NCBI RefSeq assembly: GCF_002079055.1
Contig: NC_047496.1
Span: forward strand, 310,001-374,000
DNA from: Saccharomyces paradoxus
Lineage: Eukaryota > Ascomycota > Saccharomycetes > Saccharomycetales > Saccharomycetaceae
Reading direction: 5' to 3'
Length of the DNA stretch: 64,000 nt
Of this stretch, positions 1-10,455 are shown piece after piece. The notes below the pieces were generated by a model that ran no database searches, was not told the origin of the DNA, and saw only the letters and a program-made list of their open reading frames with translations. A program made the position numbers and the translations under genes. The first letter of the stretch is position 1. Each line of letters opens with the position of its first letter.

Positions 1-124
1 AATCTGCTGTCAATAACCTTTGAAAGGAACACTATTTTCGGCAGTTTGATTTTATGAACGTATGTTTTACTAAATATGTACATAGAGAAGTCGTAAAAAC
101 TACTACAGCGAAATGCAGTGGCTC

Positions 125-1024
125 TCAAGTTAAGCCCAAGTTCCGCGCATGAAATTCAGCATGTTCTGGAACAAAAGTGCTGACAAAGTAATAGGAATGA
201 TCAAAGCCGTGTACTTTTTTCAGTTTCACATGGTCTTGCCATGGGGTTGATTTCACAGCCTCAAGCAGCAATTCCGGTTTCAAGTGCTCTTCCAAAAAGG
301 GATCTGCGTCCCCTACATGAATCAAAATTCTGTCACCGCCCACACGTCTAACATTCTTGATCAATGAGCATGGGTCGTAGGCTTGCCATTGGGCTCTTTC
401 ATCACCTAGATAACCTTTAAACGCCTTTTGGCCCCAGGGAACGTTGGAAGGATTCACGATAGGTGCGAAGGCAGAGCAAGATTTGTATCTCTTCTCGGAA
501 TAGCCCCTCAAGTATCCACAGATTGCACCATACCCTCCCATAGAATGACCTGTGATGGAAACATTTTCCAGGAAGTCCACCTTTATGGCACCGTTCTTGT
601 TAAAATAAGAATCCAATGTTTGTGGGAGCTCTTTGTGGACGTAGTCGTACATCCGGTAGTGTTGGGCGTACGGTTCCTGAGTGGCATTGACATAGAACCC
701 TGCACCCTGTCCAAAATCCCAGGAGCCCTCAGGATCATTGGCGACTTCGTCACCACGTGGAGACGTATCTGGAAAAACCATTGCAAACCCATATTTGTCG
801 GCTTGAAACTGCCAAAAAGCCTTCTCAGAGGCGTTGTCTGGCGTGCACGTCAAGCCAGAAAGATAAACCACAGTTGGGATGCGTTTATTTGTTGGAAAAT
901 CTTGGGCGTAGTACTGTTTGGGCAAATAAACATTGACATTCATTTTAGTCTTGGTAGAGGTTGAGTCGTGGGACAACTTGATCAATCTGCCACCACAGAC
1001 ACTAAGTTCCTTAACAACCTTCAT
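125..1024 (-). CDS. YJL068C: S-formylglutathione hydrolase (YJL068C homologue)
   Basis: Hydrolyses S-formylglutathione to glutathione and formate, the last step of glutathione-dependent formaldehyde detoxification in the cytosol. The 299-aa protein is full length for the esterase D family. The nucleophile elbow GHSMGG places the catalytic Ser at residue 161. Asp241 (in GDADPF) and His276 (in GFDHSYY) complete the expected Ser-Asp-His triad, and Trp197 and Cys60 sit where the yeast enzyme has them. The start is the first ATG in frame and gives the same length as the S. cerevisiae protein. It is transcribed in the same direction as MPM1, DLS1 and MRPL8, as separate units. Family assignment is firm; the physiological role is taken from the family. 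Confidence 0.96.
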   Translation of the reverse strand: MKVVKELSVCGGRLIKLSHDSTSTKTKMNVNVYLPKQYYAQDFPTNKRIPTVVYLSGLTCTPDNASEKAFWQFQADKYGFAMVFPDTSPRGDEVANDPEGSWDFGQGAGFYVNATQEPYAQHYRMYDYVHKELPQTLDSYFNKNGAIKVDFLENVSITGHSMGGYGAICGYLRGYSEKRYKSCSAFAPIVNPSNVPWGQKAFKGYLGDERAQWQAYDPCSLIKNVRRVGGDRILIHVGDADPFLEEHLKPELLLEAVKSTPWQDHVKLKKVHGFDHSYYFVSTFVPEHAEFHARNLGLT

Positions 1025-1219
1025 ATTAAACTATGTGAATCGCTTATATGTATTTCATTGATGCTATATATTGTCAAATGTGTATTACTTACTGTTTTGT
1101 GTGTAAATCTCCCCCTAGCAGTCGCATGCTTTCCCACACGCGCAAGGTCATAATCGTGCGATATGTACAAGGCATTATGTGTAAGATATGGGTAAAAAGA
1201 AAAAGGAAACAAAAATGGC

Positions 1220-1978
1220 CTAATTATCCTCGTCGACACTCACCACTTCATGCTTCACCTTGGGAGCGGATCCTTTGGAAGTAGTGGTGGTAGTGACGTC
1301 TACTGTGCCATCATCAAAGTAGATTTTCTCAGTTTTGACGGTGCTGCGTTTTGCATCATTGGAATCCTTCGTGGTGCTTATGGACTGTGCTCTCCCAACG
1401 ATTTTCTTGGAGCCATCTGCAGAAACATATTCAGCATCGTTGCCCAGATGCAAGTCATCCCAGCTCAGCATGAGGTCCTCCGGAGTTCTAGCCAGAGACT
1501 CTACGGCAGTAGTTCTAGTCTTGCTTCTTTGCTTTTGTAGCTTATTCATGTGCGACCTCCATTTCAGAAAGAGGTTGAAATCGTTGAAGAACAACCCACG
1601 AGAGTGCGATTTGTCAGATTGAACCTCCTCCAGAGGTAAGAGGAAGTCCAAGTTGGGTAGAGGAGGGATAGCCTTACTTGGGACAAGGCATTTCCAAATT
1701 CCCTGGGTAGTCCATGCGGATTGGCCCTCAAGTTCTTCGCACTTGTCAAACTGCTTTACAGTAGGGATTCCGGACGCCATGGCGAATGCACTATCACCAA
1801 AATCCCTGAAGTTGAACTTGAAGGGCAATGGTAAGAGTGCGTCATCGTGTTCATCAATATCCCTTAACTTTGGAAAGAGGTTCCAGAAGGGAGCCGTTGC
1901 GAATTTTTGATCTTTGATATAATTGTCATTAAATGCCTTGGTGCTGGCGTCATTGTCATTGCCTTGATAAAAACCCAT
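1220..1978 (-). CDS. MPM1: Mitochondrial protein Mpm1
   Basis: Homologue of yeast Mpm1, a mitochondrial protein with no defined biochemical activity. The 252-aa length equals the S. cerevisiae protein. No convincing transmembrane helix or cleavable presequence is visible; the N-terminus is polar. The C-terminal third is rich in Ser, Thr, Lys and Asp and ends in a run of four or more Thr followed by an acidic tail (SVDEDN). Nothing in the sequence predicts a catalytic function. The 195 nt between this stop and the start of the hydrolase gene must hold its terminator and the next promoter. Confidence 0.93.
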   Translation of the reverse strand: MGFYQGNDNDASTKAFNDNYIKDQKFATAPFWNLFPKLRDIDEHDDALLPLPFKFNFRDFGDSAFAMASGIPTVKQFDKCEELEGQSAWTTQGIWKCLVPSKAIPPLPNLDFLLPLEEVQSDKSHSRGLFFNDFNLFLKWRSHMNKLQKQRSKTRTTAVESLARTPEDLMLSWDDLHLGNDAEYVSADGSKKIVGRAQSISTTKDSNDAKRSTVKTEKIYFDDGTVDVTTTTTSKGSAPKVKHEVVSVDEDN

Positions 1979-2155
1979 TATACGTAAATAGCCTTGCAGT
2001 TCTCCTTTGTCTTTCTTGCCCTTTTCTTTCGTGGCTTCGTAAATTCAAAGCTTATTATTTTTTTTCCCCCTTTACTTAATTAACGTATAAAGAAACTATG
2101 TTGTTTACAGATCGTGTAAGAGAAAGAAAACACTTTTATGCATGTATTTGTGTAG

Positions 2156-2656
2156 TTACTCTTGATCGGTAACGTCTTCGTCATCGTCTTCGTCATTATC
2201 AAGATCAATCTCGACAATGTTGGGCTTCGGAGCCATGTCGTTCATAACATAGGCGGAGTAAACCTCATTAGGGGGCATTACACTCGTAGTGTACCTAACT
2301 CTGTTTTCTTCAACTAAAAGCCTTAAGTTCCTTGTCGTTGGTATCACATCATTCAAAAACTGCAAATGACCGTCGGAAGATTGCACAATTGTGGCAGAGA
2401 TGTCATCGTATGATAGCGTGAGTTCATCCGAGGGAGGCGGTACGTGCTGTTGTTGTTGCTGTTGTTTTTGTAGGGACTCGTGGGTCAGCACCTGGATGAA
2501 GAACTCAGTAGCAAATGCTGTGGCTACGAATGCGTCATCCGAAGTGTCCATGTATTCTGGATCATTCTTGGCTATTCTCTGTACTTTTTCCACAGGCAAC
2601 TTGGGCGAATACAGAGGTGTAGACACCGTTTCTTTACCGCTAGCCTCATTGCTCAT
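2156..2656 (-). CDS. DLS1: Histone-fold subunit of ISW2/yCHRAC, Dls1
   Basis: Encodes a 166-aa small histone-fold protein, homologue of Dls1, which pairs with Dpb4 in the ISW2 (yCHRAC) nucleosome-remodelling complex and contributes to silencing at telomeres. The histone-fold-like part is roughly residues 18-105: PVEKVQRIAKNDPEY at its start resembles NF-YC/CHRAC-type helices, followed by a long helix with the VATAFATEFFIQ stretch. A short polyglutamine run (six Gln, residues 65-70) interrupts the fold, and the C-terminus from about residue 149 is strongly acidic. The polyglutamine length is a likely site of variation between strains. Confidence 0.93.
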   Translation of the reverse strand: MSNEASGKETVSTPLYSPKLPVEKVQRIAKNDPEYMDTSDDAFVATAFATEFFIQVLTHESLQKQQQQQQHVPPPSDELTLSYDDISATIVQSSDGHLQFLNDVIPTTRNLRLLVEENRVRYTTSVMPPNEVYSAYVMNDMAPKPNIVEIDLDNDEDDDEDVTDQE

Positions 2657-2846
2657 TGTGTTAGCCTGGTCATGTGAAGCGAGCTATCTTGACATATCTT
2701 CTCTCGTTTCTCCTGTTTCTCTTTTATTTTTCATTTTTTTCTCTGTATAAAGAAAAAAAAACACTTACAAACATATACACATTATTACCGCTATTTTTTT
2801 TTATTGTCATCTATATATTTACAAGGGAATACACAAAATTCTCGTT

Positions 2847-3563
2847 TTAAGGTCTGGAAACCATGACATAAGAGGAGGGTTTTCTCATCTTCTTTGGCAA
2901 TGATGAAGAGTTGACCTCTTTCAAAAGTGCCTGTGTCTTTTCGTTTTCAAGTGCTTCATCATAGGGCATGGACATTTCCTTGAGTAAGATCTGCTTGATG
3001 AGCGTGATTTCACCGTGCAACTGCGCTTCTGGCTTAAACTTCGCCAATTTGTGCAGATTCTGTAATGTAAGCGGGTTGTGAGGTAGGCCGTTGGCGTCAT
3101 CGTTGATGACTGTTTTGATTAACAGCCACATCTTCAAATTGCCCCTGTTTACCGCGTGCGATTCGGATATCACAGGAGAATCGACTAGTTCCAAGATAGA
3201 TTGCGGCGCTGAGTCGTTGGCCCTAGGCTCTAACCGCAGCACACGTGTGTACCCACCGGGCCTTTCCATGTACCGCGGTGCGATCTCGTTGAATAACCGC
3301 TTCATCAACTTTTTGTTGTCTCCTGCTAAGAACAATTGACTCTGGATTTGTGACCTTAACTCCGCTTGCGACACGCTACTACTTGTCGTTACTGCCCTCT
3401 TCGTCCACGTAATGATCCGTTCTGCAACCCTGGAAGCTTCTTTACATTTGGCATGCGTTGACACAATGGATTCGTGCTGAAACAACTGGCACGCAAGGTT
3501 TTTTAGCAGCGCATCCCTATGTGGCTTGTCCCTAGAGAGTTTCCTAGCAATACCTACTGTCAT
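2847..3563 (-). CDS. MRPL8: Mitochondrial large-subunit ribosomal protein bL17m
   Basis: Mitochondrial ribosomal protein of the bacterial L17 family (yeast Mrpl8), part of the 54S subunit. The N-terminal half shows the L17 hallmarks: the opening [21 protein letters not shown], then a [24 protein letters not shown] segment that matches the conserved L17 helix, and [12 protein letters not shown] near residue 100. The C-terminal extension from about residue 140 is specific to the mitochondrial protein. Length is 238 aa, as in S. cerevisiae. It is divergent from COA3; the two genes share a 245-bp promoter region, and both serve mitochondrial respiratory-chain expression. Confidence 0.95.
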   Translation of the reverse strand: MTVGIARKLSRDKPHRDALLKNLACQLFQHESIVSTHAKCKEASRVAERIITWTKRAVTTSSSVSQAELRSQIQSQLFLAGDNKKLMKRLFNEIAPRYMERPGGYTRVLRLEPRANDSAPQSILELVDSPVISESHAVNRGNLKMWLLIKTVINDDANGLPHNPLTLQNLHKLAKFKPEAQLHGEITLIKQILLKEMSMPYDEALENEKTQALLKEVNSSSLPKKMRKPSSYVMVSRP

Positions 3564-3808
3564 CTCTTCGCTCCACTGTGCTTCTCACCTTTTTTCTTTT
3601 GGCGTAGCCAATCCTTCGAACCGTTATAAGCTGTTTTAGCTTGCTAAATCTCATTTGCTCTTGTTAACCAACTTTTCCCGCCTCGTGCGCAGTGACAGAC
3701 GAGGCAGTGATTTTTGCTCATTGTATAAAGGGAGTCTTTACTATGGCAGTATAAGCAACAATAGCATGTGAGCAGTAACGAGAGCACATATATAAACGAC
3801 AAAGTAGT

Positions 3809-4066
3809 ATGGTTTTGAATCCCTCCAAGTACCAAGACACCCGCACGTGGAAGATGACACCGGCCATGATCAGGGCCCGTAAACCCTTCTTCAAAGGCAA
3901 CATGCTCGGTCTCACGCTGCTGCTGGGTGTCACGGGCTCTGTTTACTACTACACATACCATTTTCTACACAAGGACAACGATTTTGCAGATGTGCCCGTT
4001 CCGCCCATCGATCCGCAGGAGCTCGAGGCCCTCAAGAAGGAGTACGAGGCCAAGAAGAAGACATAA
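3809..4066 (+). CDS. COA3: Cytochrome c oxidase assembly factor Coa3
   Basis: An 85-aa mitochondrial inner-membrane protein, homologue of Coa3, which acts with Cox14 and Mss51 in the feedback control of Cox1 synthesis during cytochrome c oxidase assembly. The N-terminal 30 residues are basic and face the matrix in the family. One hydrophobic segment spans about residues 32-52 (LGLTLLLGVTGSVYYYTYHF), and a charged tail with a Lys/Glu helix (residues 70-85) faces the intermembrane space. The small size, single membrane span and position between MRPL8 and LAS21 match the S. cerevisiae locus YJL062W-A. Confidence 0.94.
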   Translation: MVLNPSKYQDTRTWKMTPAMIRARKPFFKGNMLGLTLLLGVTGSVYYYTYHFLHKDNDFADVPVPPIDPQELEALKKEYEAKKKT

Positions 4067-4381
4067 AGAAGCCGTCCCTGTCGAGGTATACTGTAGCCTT
4101 CCATTGATCGGCTTTGCACTGCTCCTCTCTCCCTCTTTTGTAAATACTTTCCCTACGCGCGTACATGCACACATATACACCCGCATATATATATATATAT
4201 ATGCTTATACGGATATATACATACATTCTGTTTGTTTGTACTCTTTGTCCTACTCTAACAGCCATTCTTTAGTTTAAGAATATGATGAAAAACTCAATTT
4301 GGAAAAAAAAAGGAAAATGTTAAACTATAAACAACATTGAAATAAGTTCATTTTGTACGCACATATTGCTAACATACCAAG
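4067..4381. other. Intergenic region COA3-LAS21
   Basis: 315 nt holding the COA3 3' end and the LAS21 promoter. The only structured element is a short AT microsatellite of nine units at 4185-4202, followed by further TATA-rich sequence. No RNA gene or ORF of substance is seen. Confidence 0.6.
4185..4202. repeat. AT dinucleotide microsatellite
   Basis: Nine perfect AT units in the LAS21 upstream region. Such runs commonly vary in length between strains and may contribute to an open promoter, but nothing more can be said from sequence. Confidence 0.8.
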
Positions 4382-6874
4382 ATGAACTTGAAGCAGTTCA
4401 CGTGTCTATCATGCGCTCAACTACTCGCTATTTTGCTCTTCATATTTGCCTTTTTTCCTAGAAAAATCGTGCTGACAGGTATAGCAAAGCAGGATCCGGA
4501 CCAAGATCGTGATCTCCAGCAAAACAGGCCTTTTCAGAAATTGGTGTTTGTGATTATTGACGCTCTCAGATCGGACTTTCTTTTTGATTCTCAGATATCC
4601 CATTTCAACAACGTGCACCAATGGCTCAATACGGGCGAAGCATGGGGTTACACGTCGTTCGCCAATCCGCCCACCGTGACGCTGCCTAGACTCAAAAGTA
4701 TTACTACAGGATCTACTCCTAGTTTCATAGATTTGCTGCTGAATGTAGCGCAGGACATAGACTCCAACGATCTTTCGGAACACGACTCCTGGCTGCAGCA
4801 GTTCATCCAGCATAATAACACAATTCGCTTCATGGGCGATGACACCTGGCTGAAACTGTTCCCACAGCAATGGTTTGATTTCACTGACCCGACACATTCC
4901 TTTTTTGTGAGTGATTTCACTCAAGTCGATAACAATGTGACGAGGAATTTGCCCGGGAAGTTATTTCAGGAATGGGCCCAGTGGGACGTGGCTATTCTAC
5001 ATTACTTGGGTCTTGACCATATTGGTCATAAAGATGGGCCGCACTCGAAGTTTATGGCCGCGAAACACCAAGAAATGGACAGCATCCTGAAGTCTATATA
5101 TGACCAAGTGCTGGAACATGAAAATGACGACGATACATTGATTTGTGTTCTTGGCGACCATGGCATGAACGAATTGGGTAACCATGGTGGCTCTTCAGCT
5201 GGGGAAACATCAGCAGGGTTGTTATTCTTGTCACCTAAGTTAGCTCAGTTCGCTAAGCCAGAATCGCAGGTAAACCACACGTTGCCCATCAATGCTGGCC
5301 CGGACTACGATTTCCAGTATTTAGAGACTGTTCAACAAATTGACATCGTCTCCACCATAGCAGCCCTGTTTGGTATGCCAATACCCATGAATAGTGTTGG
5401 GATCATCATACATGACTTCCTACAATTGCTGCCTAATAAGCTGGCAAGTATGAAAGAGAATTTCATGCATTTGTGGAAATTATCTGACCACCACGACGGC
5501 GTTGCTCTCGACGAGTTAACTATTGATGATATTTATACAAAGATGTACAATATTCAAGAAACATTAACCAAGTCTGCAACAAATTATAATTATCCACTTT
5601 TGGCATTAGCTTTTTTCGGTTTCCTTATCATAACAGCTATTGCCGTTTATGGATTACAACGTTATTCTGGACCTAATTTTTGGCAATTGCGCATTTCCTC
5701 CTTTTCTGTTTTGTTACTTTCCATTATACTGGGTATTTCCACATTCGCAAGCAGTTTCATTGAAGAGGAACACCAATTGTGGTGGTGGATAGTAACTGCA
5801 TCCTCGGTAGTTCCTCTCTTCGCATACCAATTGAATGTATTTATAATTGTACGTTGGGTTATAATGATGGCATGTGTTCGTTTGATCAAGTTTTGGAATA
5901 ATAGTGGCCAGAAATTCATATATTCTAATGTTATGTCTAATATACTTAATCAGAACCCTTTCTGGAAGTGGTGTTTGAATATGTTGACATTTCTAGCGCT
6001 GATAATGGCGTCTGCTCGGTCTCAAGCACTACATTTCATTGTCACCACTATCTTAGTCGGGTTGTGTTTCACGTACAAAATCTCATGGGAAATTGTCAAT
6101 GGCAACCAGGCTGAAATACCGCCCTTTATGCATGATTTATTGATGAAGATAGACTTTGTCCCGACTGAAAATAACTTAATTGTACTTGCACGCGTTTTCT
6201 TCCAAGCTTGGGCCATTGTTGTCATTTCAAGATTGGTTTTGACGAAATTAAAAGTACTAAACAAAAACTATCTTATTGAAGATATGAAAGTATACATAAC
6301 AATACTTTTGATTTTACAAACTTCATCTCAAAATATCGGTCAATTTATCGTTTTCCAAATTTTAGAGTCCCAAATTTGTTATTTTTTCGAAAATCTTCCA
6401 ACTTCTTCGTTAACGTCACCAACTAAGATTTATCTGTCAAACCTAGTCTCCTTAATTTTACAAAATTTTACTTTTTTCCAATTCGGCGGTACAAATTCTA
6501 TTTCTACTATAGATCTCGGAAACGCATACCATGGTGTTTCTTCAGACTACAACATCTACGTAGTGGGAATATTAATGTCCGTTGCAAATTTCGCGCCGGC
6601 AATATACTGGTCCATGCTACCGTGGTCAATAAACTATGGCTCCATTTCATCACAAGCTAAATTGCAAACTTTTATCAGAAGCAAATTACCTGCCTTTACC
6701 TATCACTGCATCTTTGGAACTTGTTTGATGACGGCATGTATCTTTTTAAGATTCCATCTTTTTATTTGGTCCGTTTTCAGTCCAAAATTATGTTATTTTC
6801 TTGGGTGGAATTTTGTTATGGGTTTGCTGAATGGGTGGTTACCTGAACTGACCGTTCTCTTCGCTCTTGATTAG
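4382..6874 (+). CDS. LAS21: GPI ethanolamine-phosphate transferase 2 (Las21/Gpi7)
   Basis: Adds ethanolamine phosphate to the second mannose of the glycosylphosphatidylinositol precursor in the endoplasmic reticulum membrane. An N-terminal membrane anchor (about residues 10-26) is followed by an alkaline-phosphatase-like lumenal domain. That domain has the metal-binding FVIIDALRSDF (Asp60), the nucleophile region TVTLPR (98-103), LDHIGHKDGPHS, and LGDHGMNELGNHGG. The C-terminal half, from about residue 400, consists of many hydrophobic spans, as in the PIG-G/Gpi7 family. Length is 830 aa, identical to S. cerevisiae, and the start is the first ATG after an in-frame non-coding stretch. Confidence 0.96.
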   Translation: MNLKQFTCLSCAQLLAILLFIFAFFPRKIVLTGIAKQDPDQDRDLQQNRPFQKLVFVIIDALRSDFLFDSQISHFNNVHQWLNTGEAWGYTSFANPPTVTLPRLKSITTGSTPSFIDLLLNVAQDIDSNDLSEHDSWLQQFIQHNNTIRFMGDDTWLKLFPQQWFDFTDPTHSFFVSDFTQVDNNVTRNLPGKLFQEWAQWDVAILHYLGLDHIGHKDGPHSKFMAAKHQEMDSILKSIYDQVLEHENDDDTLICVLGDHGMNELGNHGGSSAGETSAGLLFLSPKLAQFAKPESQVNHTLPINAGPDYDFQYLETVQQIDIVSTIAALFGMPIPMNSVGIIIHDFLQLLPNKLASMKENFMHLWKLSDHHDGVALDELTIDDIYTKMYNIQETLTKSATNYNYPLLALAFFGFLIITAIAVYGLQRYSGPNFWQLRISSFSVLLLSIILGISTFASSFIEEEHQLWWWIVTASSVVPLFAYQLNVFIIVRWVIMMACVRLIKFWNNSGQKFIYSNVMSNILNQNPFWKWCLNMLTFLALIMASARSQALHFIVTTILVGLCFTYKISWEIVNGNQAEIPPFMHDLLMKIDFVPTENNLIVLARVFFQAWAIVVISRLVLTKLKVLNKNYLIEDMKVYITILLILQTSSQNIGQFIVFQILESQICYFFENLPTSSLTSPTKIYLSNLVSLILQNFTFFQFGGTNSISTIDLGNAYHGVSSDYNIYVVGILMSVANFAPAIYWSMLPWSINYGSISSQAKLQTFIRSKLPAFTYHCIFGTCLMTACIFLRFHLFIWSVFSPKLCYFLGWNFVMGLLNGWLPELTVLFALD

Positions 6875-7119
6875 CAGGTTATTCGTTCCTATGGCCTAAA
6901 TGTATATACATAAATGATAGTTTATAGATCCATACTGAAACAAATGCAAAAAAAAACCTACTATTGACCTTCCCTCTTTTCGCCGCAGCAAAAATGAAAA
7001 ATTAACTTCTTCAATATAAAAAAAAGTTGAATATTTTGAAATATTCTGAATGAATCTAATATTCAAGCAATAAAACAGACAGCGGTAATTGAGTGGTGGT
7101 CTTTTTTATACTCCGAAGT

Positions 7120-9261
7120 ATGTCCCAATCCAATAGCTTAGCTGCATCTCCCATTTTCAAAGCATCGCTTTCAGCAAGCCAATCTCCACGTTATATTTTT
7201 AGTTCTCAGAATGGCACAAGAATTGTTTTCATTCAAGATAACATAATAAGGTGGTGCAATATGCTCACTGATTCACTTTACCACAGTTTGAACTTTAGTC
7301 GTCACCTGGTCTTGGATGATACTTTCCATGTAATATCTAGTATCTCTGGTGACTTACTGTGTTTTTTCAGTCATCAAGAAATTTTTGTAATGGAAGTTCC
7401 CTGGGGCTATTCCAACATTGAAGACGTTTCCATGCAAGAAGTATTCCAAATTTTCTACTACTCAATTGATGAAATTGAAGTTGGCCCGAAATCACTTATC
7501 AAGAAAGTTTTATTTCATCCAAAGGGTTACCGTGATTCTTGTATAGTGGTCTTAAAAGAGGATGACACTATCACGATGTTTAACATTCTCGATCAACAAG
7601 AAAAGCCTATCATTTTGAACAAACCTAGTAACTCCTTTGGTTTAGACGCACGCGTTAACGACATCGCAGATTTAGAATTCAGTAAGGATGGATTGACGTT
7701 GTATTGTCTAAACACTACAGAAGGTGGTGACATCTTTGCATTTTATCCATTTTTACCGTCAGTGTTACTGTTAAATGAAAAAGATCTCAGCTGGATTTTA
7801 AAAAAATCTCTAGTAATGTACGAGTCCCTCGATTCCACAACGGATGTTACAGTCAAAAGAAATATTATTAAACAATTGCAGTTTGTGTCAAAAATTCATG
7901 AAAATTGGGATTCAAAACTTGGTAAAGTCGACATTCAAAAGGAATATCGTTTTGTCAAAATGCAAGGACCATTCACCATAAATCCTTTTCCTACCGAGTT
8001 GTATGACTTTACTGCCACAAATATCGCAACCATACCAATTGACCATGGGGAAAATGAACTTGTTTGTGTCAGTTTTGATGATGGATCTTTAGTCTTGCTA
8101 TTCAAAGATTTAGAAATGACAATGTCGTGGGATGTGGACAATTATGTCTATAATGATTCATTGGTTCTAATTGAACGAATCAAAATACAAAGAGAAATCA
8201 AGTTCCTGAAAGCATTACCTGAACAGTTAGGAAAATTGTATATCTTTTCCGAAAATTTTCTACAACAAGTAAATTCCACAAACTGGACTTCTACACTGAG
8301 CAAATGTATTAATGAATCAGATCTGAATCCACTTGCAGGTCTGAAATTTGAAAGTAAACTTGAAGATATTGCTACCATAGAAGGCATTCCAAACCTAGCC
8401 TATATCAACTGGGATGATCAATCAAACTTAGCTTTGATGTCGAATAAGAAACTAACCTTTCAAATTATAACAAACGATCAAAAAGTGCAAAGCGCTCTAG
8501 TTGAAACAGACACATGTATAGAGAAGAGTGACATGGTGAGAGATATTTATAAGGTAAGTTTCACACAACCCATAAATGAGATTCTGATTTTGAACGAAAA
8601 CTTCCAAAAAATTTGCATAAGTCCATGTGAACAAATCATCTCATCTGCGGATCGTCAAATACCTTTGAAAAACGAAGCTAGTGAAAACCAGTTGGAAATT
8701 TTCACGGATGTTTCTAAAGAATTTTTACAAAAAATTGTCAAAGCTCAAACCTTAGGTGTCTCTATCTACAACAGAATTCATGAGCAGCAATTCGAATTGA
8801 CGCGTCAATTACAATCTACATGCAAAATAATTTCTAAGGATGTTGATTTACGGAAAAAATTCGAAGTACAAAATAAGAAATGGGATGCACAAGCAAGCAG
8901 ACAGTCAGAATTAATGAAGAGATTTAGCAAACTGACCAAAAAGCTTTCTCAAATTGCCGAATCCAATAAATTCAAAGAAAAAAAAATGAGCCATGGTGAG
9001 ATGGAATGGTTCAAAGAGATACGAAACCAAATATTGCAATTTAACTGCTTTGTTCATTCTCAAAAATCCCTTCAGCAAGATTTATCGTATTTGAAGAGTG
9101 AACTAACTCGTATTGAGGCTGAGACTATCAAGGCCGATAAAAAGAGTCAAGACGAATGGGATGAGTTACGCAAGATGCTTGAAACAGATTCAAAAATTAT
9201 TAAAGAGTGCAACGAAGAATTGCTGCATGTTTCTCAGCAACTCACTACTAAGACTCAATGA
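7120..9261 (+). CDS. NUP82: Nucleoporin Nup82
   Basis: Cytoplasmic-face nuclear pore protein that anchors the Nup159-Nsp1-Nup82 complex used in mRNA export. The N-terminal part, about residues 1-450, is beta-rich and fits the known seven-bladed propeller. The C-terminal part, from about residue 520, is heptad-like and rich in Lys, Glu, Gln and Leu, consistent with the coiled coil that binds Nsp1 and Nup159. The frame stays open upstream to a GTG at 7093, but the first ATG at 7120 gives 713 aa, the S. cerevisiae length, so that start is used. Its partner NSP1 is also in this window, near 50 kb. Confidence 0.95.
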   Translation: MSQSNSLAASPIFKASLSASQSPRYIFSSQNGTRIVFIQDNIIRWCNMLTDSLYHSLNFSRHLVLDDTFHVISSISGDLLCFFSHQEIFVMEVPWGYSNIEDVSMQEVFQIFYYSIDEIEVGPKSLIKKVLFHPKGYRDSCIVVLKEDDTITMFNILDQQEKPIILNKPSNSFGLDARVNDIADLEFSKDGLTLYCLNTTEGGDIFAFYPFLPSVLLLNEKDLSWILKKSLVMYESLDSTTDVTVKRNIIKQLQFVSKIHENWDSKLGKVDIQKEYRFVKMQGPFTINPFPTELYDFTATNIATIPIDHGENELVCVSFDDGSLVLLFKDLEMTMSWDVDNYVYNDSLVLIERIKIQREIKFLKALPEQLGKLYIFSENFLQQVNSTNWTSTLSKCINESDLNPLAGLKFESKLEDIATIEGIPNLAYINWDDQSNLALMSNKKLTFQIITNDQKVQSALVETDTCIEKSDMVRDIYKVSFTQPINEILILNENFQKICISPCEQIISSADRQIPLKNEASENQLEIFTDVSKEFLQKIVKAQTLGVSIYNRIHEQQFELTRQLQSTCKIISKDVDLRKKFEVQNKKWDAQASRQSELMKRFSKLTKKLSQIAESNKFKEKKMSHGEMEWFKEIRNQILQFNCFVHSQKSLQQDLSYLKSELTRIEAETIKADKKSQDEWDELRKMLETDSKIIKECNEELLHVSQQLTTKTQ

Positions 9262-10455
9262 GGTAACCGACCCGCCTTGTTTGCTATCACCATATGTACG
9301 GTTAGGAACGATTGAGCAAAGGTATAACGTCATATGAAAAGGTGGGTATTATATATGAACCAGTTGATATATAATGCCTACTGCTACGTACCAAATCTTC
9401 AAAAAAATTCTCCAGTATGCTGTATCATTGGATCATGTATCATTTCTTTTACTTCACTATGCGCTGCCGAAAATAACATGTATACAAAATGGAAGTCCAT
9501 TTGTTACTTTATTTGGTGAATAAATGCTACCCCTGTGAAGAACGATGGGCAAGATGTTCATACCACCACTATGAATGATGTCTCCCGACCGCGAGTTATC
9601 AACCCGCCACCAAGCAATACGGTTACTTTTTGTTGGAAAATATTTTCAATATAAATTTTCACCCAGTGAATGTCTCCCTTTCCTTTCGAGAATGAACTCG
9701 AATTTGCTACGTCCAGTATTTGTATTTGTTTGAAGCTTTGCAGTAGTTAGTGGAAAGTATAGAAGATGAACCGCAGCCTTCACAATACATGGAAAATAAG
9801 TGTTGTCATTTTAATACAAGAAAAAAATTTTTCAGGCAGTGCAAATGTTAACGTTGGGTGCACTTTCTTACTACATATCCGTCTAAACACGATCGAATTT
9901 CTTGAACGATCAGTGTCTAACAACGGACTCTTTTTTGCGGGGCAGGGATTTCGACAGCAAAACAGATTGTTTTGGGACAGATTTTGAAACCGGTAGAATT
10001 ATCTTCGTCGCACTATTCCAAGTAGTGGCTTAACCATTTGAAGAGATTATGTCCATGCAAAGAGGATTGACTACATAATATTCTTTCTGAAACGGATGAT
10101 GGCATTGTTGCCTATACAAAGAAACCACTGGCTGAAAAAATGATCTCTGTTCAGCCAATTGTAGTGTAACTTTGTTGTGTGCGAGATGTACTTTATTCAG
10201 CTCTTACGTAGATTATATCTAACAAATTTTTGGTATGTTCATAACATAAATGAGTCTTTTCCATTCGAGTGGAATTCTCTCAGAAATAATATTCCTTGTT
10301 TAGCACGTGATGTGTAACTGTGGCTTTTTTTTGTCATTATGACTATCAAGATACAAAATTCCAGTCATGTTTAAAAGGGGAAGGTGTGAAAGAGATATAT
10401 AAAGTGTTTGATTTATTATGATTGCGTACAGAACACATTATTGCCCGAGCTCTCT
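9262..10455. other. Long intergenic region NUP82-BNA3
   Basis: About 1.2 kb without a recognised gene. It contains two short ATG-initiated ORFs on the plus strand, 61 codons at 9334-9519 and 73 codons at 9766-9987, neither of which resembles a known protein. A TATA-like element (TATATAAA, 10396-10403) lies 53 bp before the BNA3 ATG. No tRNA-type internal promoter, LTR end or snoRNA C/D box pair was found on either strand. Confidence 0.6.

Noticed and set aside
428-964. A 178-codon plus-strand frame opposite the S-formylglutathione hydrolase gene
   Set aside because: Lies wholly within the conserved hydrolase on the other strand and matches nothing known.
7093-7119. N-terminal extensions from non-ATG codons at NUP82, and likewise at BNA3 (10408), TIM54 (21337), TDH1 (25188), BIT61 (15011), RTT101 (39203) and the YJL043W homologue (57452)
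   Set aside because: Each begins at GTG or TTG. The first ATG gives the length known for the yeast protein, within two residues.
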